Shown piece after piece: positions 47,524-56,637 of a DNA stretch of 64,000 bases. The translations under genes and the position numbers were made by a program. Origin of the DNA: Alteriqipengyuania_B sp035481675. Its GTDB lineage: Bacteria > Pseudomonadota > Alphaproteobacteria > Sphingomonadales > Sphingomonadaceae. The notes under the pieces were generated by a model. It searched no databases. It worked only from the letters and a program-made list of their open reading frames with translations, and was not told the DNA's origin. Location of the stretch: assembly GCF_035481675.1 (NCBI RefSeq), contig NZ_JAYJJW010000001.1:558001-622000 (forward strand), in the 5' to 3' direction. Every line of letters begins with the position of its first letter. Positions within the stretch are counted from its first letter, which is position 1.

Positions 47524-50500
47524 TTGTCTGAGAATTTTGCAAGCGGCAATCCGGTCGGCTCGTCCGAAGGACTTACCTACGAAGCTGATCTGTGCGGCAA
47601 TATTGAGCAGGCCCTAAAAGGATTGCTTGGCTACGGCATCATGGGCCTCGAGCTCGTCCAGAACGCCGACGATGCTGGCGCCGACACACTGGTTTTCGAT
47701 GCGACCACCGAAGCCCTACTTGTTCACAACAATGCGGAGTTCACGAGCTGCGGACATCTGCATGGTAGGTGCCAATGGGAGAAGGCGGGGGACCCGCAGG
47801 GCCTCAAGCGCCCATGCAACTTTCATGCTATTTCTCGCATGGGAAGCCGCAGCAAGATCGCAGCGTCAGAGCAGATAGGCCGCTTCGGCATTGGCTTCGT
47901 ATCTGTCTACCAAGTTACCGATACACCGATCATCCGCTCGGTAGGAGCGCAAGTCCAATTGGACCCCTTGAGCGGCAGAGGGGCTGTTTCTCAAATCGAG
48001 CATAAGGCAGGCACTGAGTTTGTCTTGCCTTGGGCCTCGGCTAGTTCGGACATTCGTTCCGCTCTCAACCGGTCCCCAACCCCCGCTAATGTAGCTTCAA
48101 GCGTGGCATCCGAGATCGCTCAGATGCTTAGATCCAGCCTCTTGTTTCTTAGGCATCTCCAGCGGGTGGAAGTCCGAGAGGACGGACGACTGGTTACGGC
48201 GGTCAACATCGACCGCGGCGCAGAGAAGCTTACGTTAGATTTTGGCCCAAGCGGGAAAAATGAATGGCTGATCCTGGAAGGAAGCGCAGATGCGGTGATC
48301 GAAGCGGAACAGCTGTCTCAAAGGTTCGAGGCGCTGGAGAGGCTGGATAGATCGCGTACCGTAAGCTTAGCCATTCCAATCGACGAGGGACCGATCGAAG
48401 GTCTGCTTTTTGCATACCTCCCAACCCGGCATGCGACAGGATTGCCACTTCATATAAATGCCGACTTCTTTCCCCACGCAAGCCGTCAGGACATCGTTCT
48501 TAAGGGTGAAGATCACGAGAGATACTGGAATGAAGCGCTTATAATTACCGCTGCCAGTATCCTCTCCGAAAACTTCGAAAAAATAAGAGACACACTCGGT
48601 CCAAAAAAGCTCTGGGAGCTTGGATCGGCCGCCTACAAAATGCGCGGCGAGACAGCGTTCGGCGCGTTCTGGGAAGGCTTTGCCGAGGGAGCGGCTCTAC
48701 ATCCTTGCGTATGGACCCAGGCTACGAATTGGCATTTGGGCGAAGGTACGTTCCTCGCGCCAGAAAATATGCCGCCAGCTGAGCGGTCTGCCCTGGAGAT
48801 GGTCGGTGTCGATATCATCGACGAAAGCCTACGACCGGAATTCACCGCCTTGACTGCTGTGGGCTCACGAAACCTTGTCCTGTCCACGGCGGTCTCTGCT
48901 CTAGAGGAAAATGCCGGTGCAAGCATAGGTAAAGAAGAACCATTTGTTCCCGATTTATGGGACGCTGTCGCTCGGCTAATGCAGGTATCGGAAGGTAGGA
49001 CGGGTTACGCTGCTGTGGTGCAACGCCTCCAAGCCGCTGTTTTCCTGCTCGACATCGATGGGGACGCCAAGTCTCCAAATCAGGTTTGGCGTTTGCCATC
49101 AGGGGTGAGCTCGAGACACATCCGACGCTATTTTCCTGATTGCCCAATCGTAAGCGACAAGGTGGCGGCCAATCCCTCGTTGGAAGGCCTTATTGACGAG
49201 CTGACTTTGGAGGAGTTTGCTGCGTTATTGTCCAATGCTCTTCGTGAAGAGAGCGACACTCTGAATTTGGTCGGGACTACGCCCGAAGATGCGACCACTT
49301 TCTACAAACTTTTGGTTTCATTCCCTGCCGATGAGCTCGGGCGGACAGAACAGAGGTTGGCAGAAACGCCATTGCTCCGCACCAAACAGGGTTTTGTTCG
49401 GCCTGCCAGATCCCAGCTGCCGGGCCACTTCCGTGATCCCAGCGGCTACTTCCGTTTGATCGACACTTCGCTTTTCCCTCCGGGAATGGATGAGTTCGCA
49501 AGGTACGTACTGAACGTCGATGTCCTTAGTTTCCACGAGTACATCGACAATCATCTCGTTACGATCCTGGCTACCGATCTGACGCGCGAACAGTACCGCG
49601 AGATCGTCACGCAAATCGTAACCCACAAGAATGAGCTTGCTGACAAGGGAAGCCTAGCCCGCCTCGCGGACAGACCTTTTGTTAGAACGAAAGCTGGCAC
49701 CTACGCGAAACCTAGTGACTGCTACTATTGGTCTGCGCCGCTTGAGAGCATTCTCGGAGACGATCGGGAAACCTGGGTGGATCAAAGTTGGATGCCATCG
49801 GGCTCGAACGGCGCGAAGCTGCAAGACCTTTTGGAAACGCAGCTCGGCATGCCAGTTACTGTCACCGCACGGCATATAGTCGACCGAATTTGGGAACTTG
49901 CTGACGATGGAACGCCGGACGAGGTGGCGGACAAAGTAACCCCCCTAATTCGGCACATGATCGAGCGATGGCCGCGTTTTGGCGAAGCCGAGAGGGAGAC
50001 TTTTCAGGAACTGCAAGATTTGGAGTTTCTGCCCGCGCTCGTCGATGGTGAAAGGGACCCGGAAAACCTTTATTTGCCAACCGAAGTATATCGGGCGGCG
50101 CGCGCTGCTGGCTTTTCCTCACAAGTGGCTGTCATAGATTTAGCTCCACTGCGCCGCGCCAGCAGCACGGTAAACGAAATTTTGGACCTGCTTGAGGTTC
50201 CGGAAGAGCCCGCCACTCAGGTAGTGGTAGATCACCTCCATTCCTGCGTGCGAGAGAACGTGGCGCCCTCGACCGTGACCTACGCAATTCTAAATGAACG
50301 CGTGGATGCGGAAAACGACCTCGCTGCGATCGAAGCGCTTACTGCGCACAATTTCATCTACGACCCGAAGCTCGAACGATATCTCGGGCCTGACGAAGTT
50401 TTTTGGCTGCCGCCCCCTTTCCGCGGTTATTGGTGGCAAGCAAACCGCAATATGGCTCAGCATTCGGCTCTCTACACCTTGCTGGGGGTCCGGGACGAAC

Positions 50501-52335
50501 CAGAGGCAACCGATTACGCGAGCCTGATGCTAAAGATCGCGGCTAAAGCGGACCTGACAGCAGAAGATCTTGAGATCCACTCGCGATGCCTGGATAAACT
50601 TTGCGGCTTTCTCGAAGAGAATGATCCGGGATTCTTTGGGGCGATTTCACTTCTAAAGACTGATGGCTCTCTACTGACCGTCGATGGTGACGCTGTCTGG
50701 CCAGAAGACGCCATCTGGATCGACACCCCGCAACTGGCCGACGCATTTGGACCAGCGCTTAATGACTGCTTGGTCAAACCTCCCGAGGCCGCGAGAACTT
50801 CGCTCGTAAGACTTTATCAAGCTATGGGCGCGAGGCAGCTCTCAAAGGTAGCTAGTTTGCGTCTGGCTGGCGAGCCTGATCGAAAGCCCGAACCGCAGGC
50901 AAGTGCGCATCTACAGGAACGGGCCGACCTATTGTTATGGATTGCACCGAATACCGGTTCGCGGCGCGCTTTGCAGTCGATGCTCAAAGCGATCGAAGTT
51001 CAGAGCAGCGAGAGTTTGGGGGTGCGTGCGGAGATCGCGGAATTCGATCCGCCGGTCTGCTCACCGATAACGCAGGTCTCCGCATACTTTGAAGCAGAGA
51101 GGCAGACCCTCCATGTAGTACCGTTGAGGTCAGGGATAAATTGGCCTTCCGCGATGACGGTATTGTTCGCGGAATTAGAGGGGCTCAGCGCTGTGTCAGA
51201 TCCCAAAGCGATTGTCGCGGCAGCAACTCTCATAATGGTATCTTCGTCGAGGGAGACTGCGCAGGATGCGTTGGTGGACTCTGGCTATGTAATGCCGATG
51301 GATGTGGCTGAAGAAGAGCTGGGTTCTGCGCTCGGCGAATTGGATGAGCAACCTGAGGAAGAAGAGCTACCTGCTGCGGACTTAAATGCTACCGATGAAA
51401 ATCCGGAGCTCGTGGAGGGTGCTGCCGATCCTTCGGATGACCATGCAGACGGTGCAGAACGGGACGAAGTAGAGAGCGAAGAACTTTCCCCGGAGCGTGT
51501 CCCCTTGGCTGGCGGCGAGGAAGGTCCGAATGGCCTCACAGACTTGACCGAGGAAGGCGATGCAGAGGAAAATTACCAGTCGAAACGCAGCAGCGCACCA
51601 TTAGGTCGAAATAACGATGCCGTAGAGCGCAGTCCAAGCGACAACTCGGCGACGGCGCAAGCTAGCAAATCGAAAATCAAGCCGAATATGGGGGGGCGTG
51701 AACGTAAAGCACGAACGTCGCGAATGCTCTCCTATGTATCACGCGAAGGTGATCGAGGAAGCGACGATACCGACCAGAGCACCAATGGTGAAGACATCAG
51801 TGCTTTGATAGATGTAGCTGCCGTTTCGGCTGCTCTAAAGTTCGAGCAGCAGCGCGGTTGGGAGCCGGAGGAGCAACCTCACAATAATCCCGGATATGAT
51901 ATCCGTTCAGTTGGCCCCAACGGCGAAAGGCGCCTCATCGAGGTCAAGGGGCTTGAAAATGAGTGGACACAACGAGGCGTAAAGCTTTCCCATGTCCAGT
52001 TCGACATGGCGCAAAGACATCCAACCGAATATTGGATTTACATCGTAGAGCATGCGCGCGATCTGAAGAGCCAGCACGTCAACGCAATCAGTAATCCCTT
52101 TGAGAAAGTTGAAGAGTATTGGTTTGATAATGCTTGGCGGGCACATGCGGAAGAGATGGCCAGCGCTTTCAAGATGAATTTGCAGGTGGGCGCAATCGTT
52201 CGCCACAAGCTTTGGGGCAAAGGAACCATTATCGAGGTCAACCGAAGCGATTTCGCTATCAAAGTTAAGGTCGACTTTGGCTTCGAGGGGACAAAGTTCA
52301 TCCCCTTGAATTCGAGTTTGGAATTATTGGGCTAA
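47524..52335 (+). CDS. Sacsin-like GHKL ATPase with C-terminal DUF3883 nuclease-like domain
   Basis: 1603 residues from a TTG at 47524; no ATG precedes the essential N-box. Residues 15-140 form the sacsin/Hsp90-type ATPase: ELVQNADDAGA (Asn47, Asp49) and QIGRFGIGFVSVYQ (118-130). A long middle region has no recognised fold. An acidic linker (about 1290-1420) leads to DUF3883 at 1440-1540: NPGYDIRS (Asp1459), RLIEVKG (Glu1473, Lys1475), a PD-(D/E)XK-like arrangement. The last 50 residues (GAIVRHKLWGKGTIIEV..) look like the UvrD/PcrA C-terminal Tudor domain. Overlaps the NERD-helicase start by 1 nt. Probable defence ATPase-nuclease. Confidence 0.8.
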   Translation: MSENFASGNPVGSSEGLTYEADLCGNIEQALKGLLGYGIMGLELVQNADDAGADTLVFDATTEALLVHNNAEFTSCGHLHGRCQWEKAGDPQGLKRPCNFHAISRMGSRSKIAASEQIGRFGIGFVSVYQVTDTPIIRSVGAQVQLDPLSGRGAVSQIEHKAGTEFVLPWASASSDIRSALNRSPTPANVASSVASEIAQMLRSSLLFLRHLQRVEVREDGRLVTAVNIDRGAEKLTLDFGPSGKNEWLILEGSADAVIEAEQLSQRFEALERLDRSRTVSLAIPIDEGPIEGLLFAYLPTRHATGLPLHINADFFPHASRQDIVLKGEDHERYWNEALIITAASILSENFEKIRDTLGPKKLWELGSAAYKMRGETAFGAFWEGFAEGAALHPCVWTQATNWHLGEGTFLAPENMPPAERSALEMVGVDIIDESLRPEFTALTAVGSRNLVLSTAVSALEENAGASIGKEEPFVPDLWDAVARLMQVSEGRTGYAAVVQRLQAAVFLLDIDGDAKSPNQVWRLPSGVSSRHIRRYFPDCPIVSDKVAANPSLEGLIDELTLEEFAALLSNALREESDTLNLVGTTPEDATTFYKLLVSFPADELGRTEQRLAETPLLRTKQGFVRPARSQLPGHFRDPSGYFRLIDTSLFPPGMDEFARYVLNVDVLSFHEYIDNHLVTILATDLTREQYREIVTQIVTHKNELADKGSLARLADRPFVRTKAGTYAKPSDCYYWSAPLESILGDDRETWVDQSWMPSGSNGAKLQDLLETQLGMPVTVTARHIVDRIWELADDGTPDEVADKVTPLIRHMIERWPRFGEAERETFQELQDLEFLPALVDGERDPENLYLPTEVYRAARAAGFSSQVAVIDLAPLRRASSTVNEILDLLEVPEEPATQVVVDHLHSCVRENVAPSTVTYAILNERVDAENDLAAIEALTAHNFIYDPKLERYLGPDEVFWLPPPFRGYWWQANRNMAQHSALYTLLGVRDEPEATDYASLMLKIAAKADLTAEDLEIHSRCLDKLCGFLEENDPGFFGAISLLKTDGSLLTVDGDAVWPEDAIWIDTPQLADAFGPALNDCLVKPPEAARTSLVRLYQAMGARQLSKVASLRLAGEPDRKPEPQASAHLQERADLLLWIAPNTGSRRALQSMLKAIEVQSSESLGVRAEIAEFDPPVCSPITQVSAYFEAERQTLHVVPLRSGINWPSAMTVLFAELEGLSAVSDPKAIVAAATLIMVSSSRETAQDALVDSGYVMPMDVAEEELGSALGELDEQPEEEELPAADLNATDENPELVEGAADPSDDHADGAERDEVESEELSPERVPLAGGEEGPNGLTDLTEEGDAEENYQSKRSSAPLGRNNDAVERSPSDNSATAQASKSKIKPNMGGRERKARTSRMLSYVSREGDRGSDDTDQSTNGEDISALIDVAAVSAALKFEQQRGWEPEEQPHNNPGYDIRSVGPNGERRLIEVKGLENEWTQRGVKLSHVQFDMAQRHPTEYWIYIVEHARDLKSQHVNAISNPFEKVEEYWFDNAWRAHAEEMASAFKMNLQVGAIVRHKLWGKGTIIEVNRSDFAIKVKVDFGFEGTKFIPLNSSLELLG

Positions 52336-54044
52336 TGGCTATCTGCATCCCTCCGTTGGAGCTGGCCCGGTCAGAGTCTTCCGCTGAGCTAGACCTGTTC
52401 AAGGCGTTGAGCGCGCAGCTCGATGACGGATTCACAATAATGCATTCCATAGCTTGGATAGCCAAACCCCGCCGGGGCGCCCCAAGAGACGGCGAGTGTG
52501 ATTTCCTGATCGCACACCCTCATTTCGGGCTCTTGGTCCTTGAGGTCAAAGGCGGCCGCGTTTTCCTGGACTATCAGACCCAGAAATGGATCTCGATTGA
52601 CCGCGGCGGCAATCCGAATCCGATTAAGAACCCATTCGAGCAAGCCAAAGGCGGAAAGTACTCAATTCTTGAGAAGCTGAAGGAAAGCTCATCGTGGCAG
52701 CGTCTCGGCATCAGGCGCTTCAACATCGGGCACGCTGCCTTCTTCCCTGGAATTGGCAATGGGCAGCAGCTGCGCGGCCCGGACGCTCCAATAGAAATCA
52801 TCGGTGACCGGAATGACATGGATAACCTGCAATCGTGGGTTACCCAGGCCCTAAACTACTGGAGCGAGAATGATAGCAATCGGGTAGAAGAGCTGGGTCA
52901 ACGAGGCGTGGACTCGATCGTAGCCACCTTTGCCAGGAGGGTTTCAACCCGTCCGCTGCTCTCTGCTCGCATTCAAGATGAAGAACGTGAGAGGATTGTT
53001 CTCACTCAGAAGCAAGCCCAGATTCTTGATATCCTGCAACGGCAGCGGCGGGTAATGGTCGCAGGCGGCGCAGGAACAGGTAAAACCCTTATCGCGCGCG
53101 AAAAAGCATTCCGCACGGCGAACGAGGGACTAGAAACGCTGTTGGTTTGTTTCAACAGGCCGCTCGCCGACTTTCTCCGCGAACAATGCAAAGACATCGA
53201 CAACCTCGACGTCGCAAGTTTCCACCAGGTGTGCAGCGCATGGACATCGCGGGCCAAAAAAGTAAGTGGACGAGATTTTCTCGCTGAGGCGCGCCGAGAC
53301 CACCCTCGAGCGAACGAGTTTGATCACATAATGCCCATAGCGTTGGCTAACGCCATCGACTCTCTTGGTCCCAAATATGACGCGATAATCATCGACGAAG
53401 CACAAGATTTTGGTGACGAGTTCTGGCTACCGATAGAGATGTTGCTAACCGATCTAGAGCAAGGGCTGCTCTACGTATTCCTTGACGAGAACCAAGACAT
53501 TTACCGTCGCTCTGGCAACATTCCTGTAAATTCTGAGCCGATGATTCTTGACCAGAATTGCCGCAATACCGGAGCCGTTCATCGGGCCGCATACAAGCAC
53601 TACCGTGGCATCGACGTACGGCCGTCGCCAATTGAAGGCGTTGAGGTCGTTTCACTCCCTGCGTCAAGCCGAGCATCACAAGCAAAATCTATAGCTTCAC
53701 TCATCACAAAACTAGTCGTGGAAGAGCAGATTGCGCCACATGATATCGCTGTTCTGATATGTGATAAGAAAGCGAAAGCGGAATACGAGGAGGCCCTGTG
53801 CCGCTTACCCATTCCAAAACCCGCCCGCTTCGGCAGACTCGAAGATTTTGGGCCGAATGTTCTAACGGTCGATACGGTCGCCCGGTTCAAGGGACTGGAA
53901 AGAGATATTGTAATACTCTGGGCGTTCGATGACCTAAGCGCAGAGCACGATCGCGAAACGTTTTACGTCGGTATGTCTCGAGCTAAGTCGAGCCTTTATC
54001 TTTGTGGTGATAGAGCGCGGTGCGATAAGTTGCTCTCTGATTGA
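52335..54044 (+). CDS. NERD nuclease-UvrD-like SF1 helicase
   Basis: 569 residues. Residues 10-110 are a NERD (nuclease-related) domain: Glu19, CDFLI (Asp56) and LEVKGG (Glu70, Lys72). Residues 215-569 are an SF1 helicase: AGGAGTGKT (Lys248), IIIDEAQDF, VFLDENQDIYRR, TVARFKGLERDIVILW and FYVGMSRAKSSLYL. ATG overlaps the GHKL stop (TAATG), so the two proteins are made together. It converges on the integrase, 75 bp away. Confidence 0.85.
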   Translation: MAICIPPLELARSESSAELDLFKALSAQLDDGFTIMHSIAWIAKPRRGAPRDGECDFLIAHPHFGLLVLEVKGGRVFLDYQTQKWISIDRGGNPNPIKNPFEQAKGGKYSILEKLKESSSWQRLGIRRFNIGHAAFFPGIGNGQQLRGPDAPIEIIGDRNDMDNLQSWVTQALNYWSENDSNRVEELGQRGVDSIVATFARRVSTRPLLSARIQDEERERIVLTQKQAQILDILQRQRRVMVAGGAGTGKTLIAREKAFRTANEGLETLLVCFNRPLADFLREQCKDIDNLDVASFHQVCSAWTSRAKKVSGRDFLAEARRDHPRANEFDHIMPIALANAIDSLGPKYDAIIIDEAQDFGDEFWLPIEMLLTDLEQGLLYVFLDENQDIYRRSGNIPVNSEPMILDQNCRNTGAVHRAAYKHYRGIDVRPSPIEGVEVVSLPASSRASQAKSIASLITKLVVEEQIAPHDIAVLICDKKAKAEYEEALCRLPIPKPARFGRLEDFGPNVLTVDTVARFKGLERDIVILWAFDDLSAEHDRETFYVGMSRAKSSLYLCGDRARCDKLLSD

Positions 54045-54119
54045 GGCCTTTGGACTAAATGGCTACCAGTCCAATAGGGCGTAAGGTACAGAGTACCACA
54101 TTTGCTCCCCATTCATTTT

Positions 54120-55340
54120 CTAAGCGTCCGGCGCAGAAGTAGCGCCATCCGTAGTGTAGCTCTGTTCCCCCTCTCCTGTTGTCGCCCCTCTTACTTGCTG
54201 GCCAATCAAGTCGGCCGCCCGAAGTGCCGGATCTTTATCGAGGTGCGAATAGCGCAGGGTGGTCTGCACCTGGGTGTGGCCAAGCAGCCGGCCGACGATG
54301 GCAAGGCTCGTGCCGGACCCAAGGGCCAGGCTCGCTGCCGTGTGCCGCAGGTCGTGCACTCTTACCCCTTCCAGTCCTACCTCTTTACAAATGCGCGCCC
54401 ATGGCTTGCGGAGGTTGTGAATGTGCTTCCCGCCTGAGCGGCCAGGGTAGATATACGCCTGTCCTTTAGAACGGGCATGTTGATCGCGCAGGACCGCAAC
54501 GGCATCCTTCGACAGGTAGATCGTCTTGGCGCCCGACTTGCTGTCCGGGAGCGCTATCATTTGCAGGCCCCAATCAACCCATGCCCACTCAGCGCTGGCG
54601 AGCTCGCCTGACCGTGCACCGGTGAGGAGCAGCAGCTCCAATATGTTTGCGGCATGGGCCGTTATCTCGTTCTGGGCCACAAGTTTGGCGCTTGCCTCGC
54701 GCACGGCGCGTATTTCTTCGATAGAAAGGAAGCGCTGCCGTGCTCGTTCACGAAACTTGCTGATGTGGCGGCACGGGTTGGTGCCTTCCCGCCACTCCCA
54801 TTCCTCGGCCAGGTTCATGAGCTTTGACAAGAGCGCAAGGGTCCGGTTGGCCTGGTAAGGTGTATCAGACAGCTTTTTATGAAACGCGTCCACCTCTGCG
54901 CGGCGGATCTCCTCAAGACGATGCTTGCCAAAAGCCGGTTTCAAACGGTCGTTCCAGATTGTTTCGTAGTTGCGTTTCGTGGACGGCTTTTTGAGTGGCA
55001 GGTGATCGCGTTCATAGCGATCCCATACGTGAGCCAACGTTGGAGCAGCGGCTACTGACTGCCGTGTCGCCTGCGGATCGCCGCCGTCGGCGACAGTGGC
55101 AAGCGCTCGTTGTGCTAATACCCTGGCCTGCTCTGCGGTGACTGGCCCATGCATACCGAGACCGAGCCATCGTTGTCTGCCTGCACGCCCTCCGTGGGTG
55201 CGATATTTCAACACGTACTTGCGCTTGCCGCTCGGCAGCACCTTAATGCCGAAGCCGGAGATCTTGTCGTCCCAAGCAAAGCTCGGCCGGGTTTCCGGAG
55301 TGGGAATAGATTCTACAAGGGTCTTCGTGATCCGCGGCAT
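54120..55340 (-). CDS. P4-type tyrosine integrase of the tRNA-Lys island
   Basis: 406 residues. N-terminal DUF4102-like arm-binding domain (FAWDDKISGFGIKVLPSGKR), core-binding domain, and catalytic residues Arg243 (GARSGELASAEW), His329-Asp-Leu-Arg332, His355 (GHTQVQTTLRYSHL) and Tyr364. The start at 55340 has GGAGGAG 6 nt upstream; a longer frame adds an unsupported 17 residues. It lies about 210 bp from attR and reads away from it, the normal place for the integrase that catalysed insertion into tRNA-Lys. Confidence 0.92.
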   Translation of the reverse strand: MPRITKTLVESIPTPETRPSFAWDDKISGFGIKVLPSGKRKYVLKYRTHGGRAGRQRWLGLGMHGPVTAEQARVLAQRALATVADGGDPQATRQSVAAAPTLAHVWDRYERDHLPLKKPSTKRNYETIWNDRLKPAFGKHRLEEIRRAEVDAFHKKLSDTPYQANRTLALLSKLMNLAEEWEWREGTNPCRHISKFRERARQRFLSIEEIRAVREASAKLVAQNEITAHAANILELLLLTGARSGELASAEWAWVDWGLQMIALPDSKSGAKTIYLSKDAVAVLRDQHARSKGQAYIYPGRSGGKHIHNLRKPWARICKEVGLEGVRVHDLRHTAASLALGSGTSLAIVGRLLGHTQVQTTLRYSHLDKDPALRAADLIGQQVRGATTGEGEQSYTTDGATSAPDA

Positions 55341-55716
55341 GTTAGGCTCCTCCACCGCCTGACAAGTGCCAAAAAGCAGCACGTCTGGCAATCAGGATAG
55401 CAACCACCTAGCAACCACCCCAGAAAGAATTTGAGGGTACACCCAAGAGAGCTAGCGGAGCTGATTTATACCTATAGCTCCTTTATTACAGCATTTTGCA
55501 GGACAATAGCGTATCCAAACGCACTACCAAGCAAGTTTACCCGACACGACTCTTAATCAGCGGGTCCTAGGTTCGAACCCTAGTGCGTCCACCACCCCTC
55601 CTCACGAAAATTCGCAACTCCCGTCTGCCGGCATCGATTTGCTTTTGGCGCGCAAATGCAAAGTCGCGCCTTAGCCCCTCGCGAAATCCGCCGGGCGGGC
55701 TACAAAGCGCCGGATC
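55341..55716. other. Island right-end junction and cysD upstream region
   Basis: 376 bp without a coding frame. It holds the integrase leader, an AT-rich stretch (55450-55540), attR at 55548-55596, then about 120 bp of chromosomal sequence before cysD. No terminator hairpin is evident. Before insertion cysD would have followed tRNA-Lys directly. Confidence 0.7.
55548..55596 (+). repeat. attR direct repeat (49 bp, tRNA-Lys 3' remnant)
   Basis: Copy of 33240-33288 with one difference (A at 55577). It lacks the 5' half of tRNA-Lys and so is not a second tRNA gene. Confidence 0.93.
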
Positions 55717-56637
55717 ATGACCGACAGCAAAGCGCTCACCCACCTCCAGCGGCTCGAGGCCGAGGCGATCCATATCATCCGCGAAGTCGCGGCGGAGGCG
55801 GACAAGCCCGTCATGCTGTATTCCGTGGGCAAGGACAGCGCGGTGATGCTGCAACTGGCGCGCAAGGCCTTCTATCCTGCGCCGCCGCCCTTCCCGCTCC
55901 TTCACGTCGACACGACCTGGAAATTCAAGGCGATGTACGAGCTGCGCGACAAGATGGCGCGCGAGATCGGCATGGACCTCCTGGTCTATCGCAACGCCGA
56001 GGCGGTCGAGCGCGGGATCAACCCGTTCGACCATGGCCCGCTCCATACCGACATGTGGAAGACGGAGGGGCTGAAGCAGGCGCTGGACAAGTACGGCTTC
56101 GATGCGGCTTTCGGCGGTGCCCGGCGCGACGAGGAGAGGAGCCGCGCGAAGGAACGCGTTTTCTCTTTCCGCACAGCCAGCCATGGCTGGGATCCGAAGA
56201 ACCAGCGTCCGGAACTGTGGAACCTCTACAACGCAAGGAAGCGCAAGGGCGAGAGCATTCGCGTCTTCCCGATCAGCAACTGGACCGAACTCGACGTGTG
56301 GCAGTACATCCAGCTCGAGAATATCGAGATCGTGCCGCTGTATTTCGCGGCGAAGCGACCGACCTTCGAATATGAGGGCGGCCTGTTCATGGCCGACGAT
56401 ATCGAGCGCCTGACCGAGGTGATGGGCAAGCCGCCGGAGATTACCGAACGCTCGATCCGCTTCCGCACGCTGGGCTGCTTCCCGCTGACCGGTGCGGTGG
56501 AAAGCGAGGCATCGACCCTGTCCGAAGTGATCCAGGAGACGCTGCTCACCACCACCAGCGAGCGGCAGGGCCGCGTCATCGACAAGGATGCGGGCGGCGC
56601 CGGAATGGAACTCAAGAAGCAGCAGGGTTACTTCTGA
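55717..56637 (+). CDS. cysD: Sulfate adenylyltransferase subunit 2
   Basis: 306 residues. PP-loop ATP-binding motif YSVGKDSAVMLQLA (near 36-50), LLHVDTTWKFKAMYELRD, FGGARRDEERSRAKERVFSF and NWTELDVWQYI: the ATP sulfurylase small subunit that forms adenylylsulfate (APS). Works with CysN. The stop overlaps the cysNC start. Confidence 0.95.
   Translation: MTDSKALTHLQRLEAEAIHIIREVAAEADKPVMLYSVGKDSAVMLQLARKAFYPAPPPFPLLHVDTTWKFKAMYELRDKMAREIGMDLLVYRNAEAVERGINPFDHGPLHTDMWKTEGLKQALDKYGFDAAFGGARRDEERSRAKERVFSFRTASHGWDPKNQRPELWNLYNARKRKGESIRVFPISNWTELDVWQYIQLENIEIVPLYFAAKRPTFEYEGGLFMADDIERLTEVMGKPPEITERSIRFRTLGCFPLTGAVESEASTLSEVIQETLLTTTSERQGRVIDKDAGGAGMELKKQQGYF

Noticed and set aside
55548..55596. 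Second tRNA-Lys gene
   Set aside because: Only the 3' 49 nt are present, with no acceptor 5' strand or D arm; it is an attachment-site copy.
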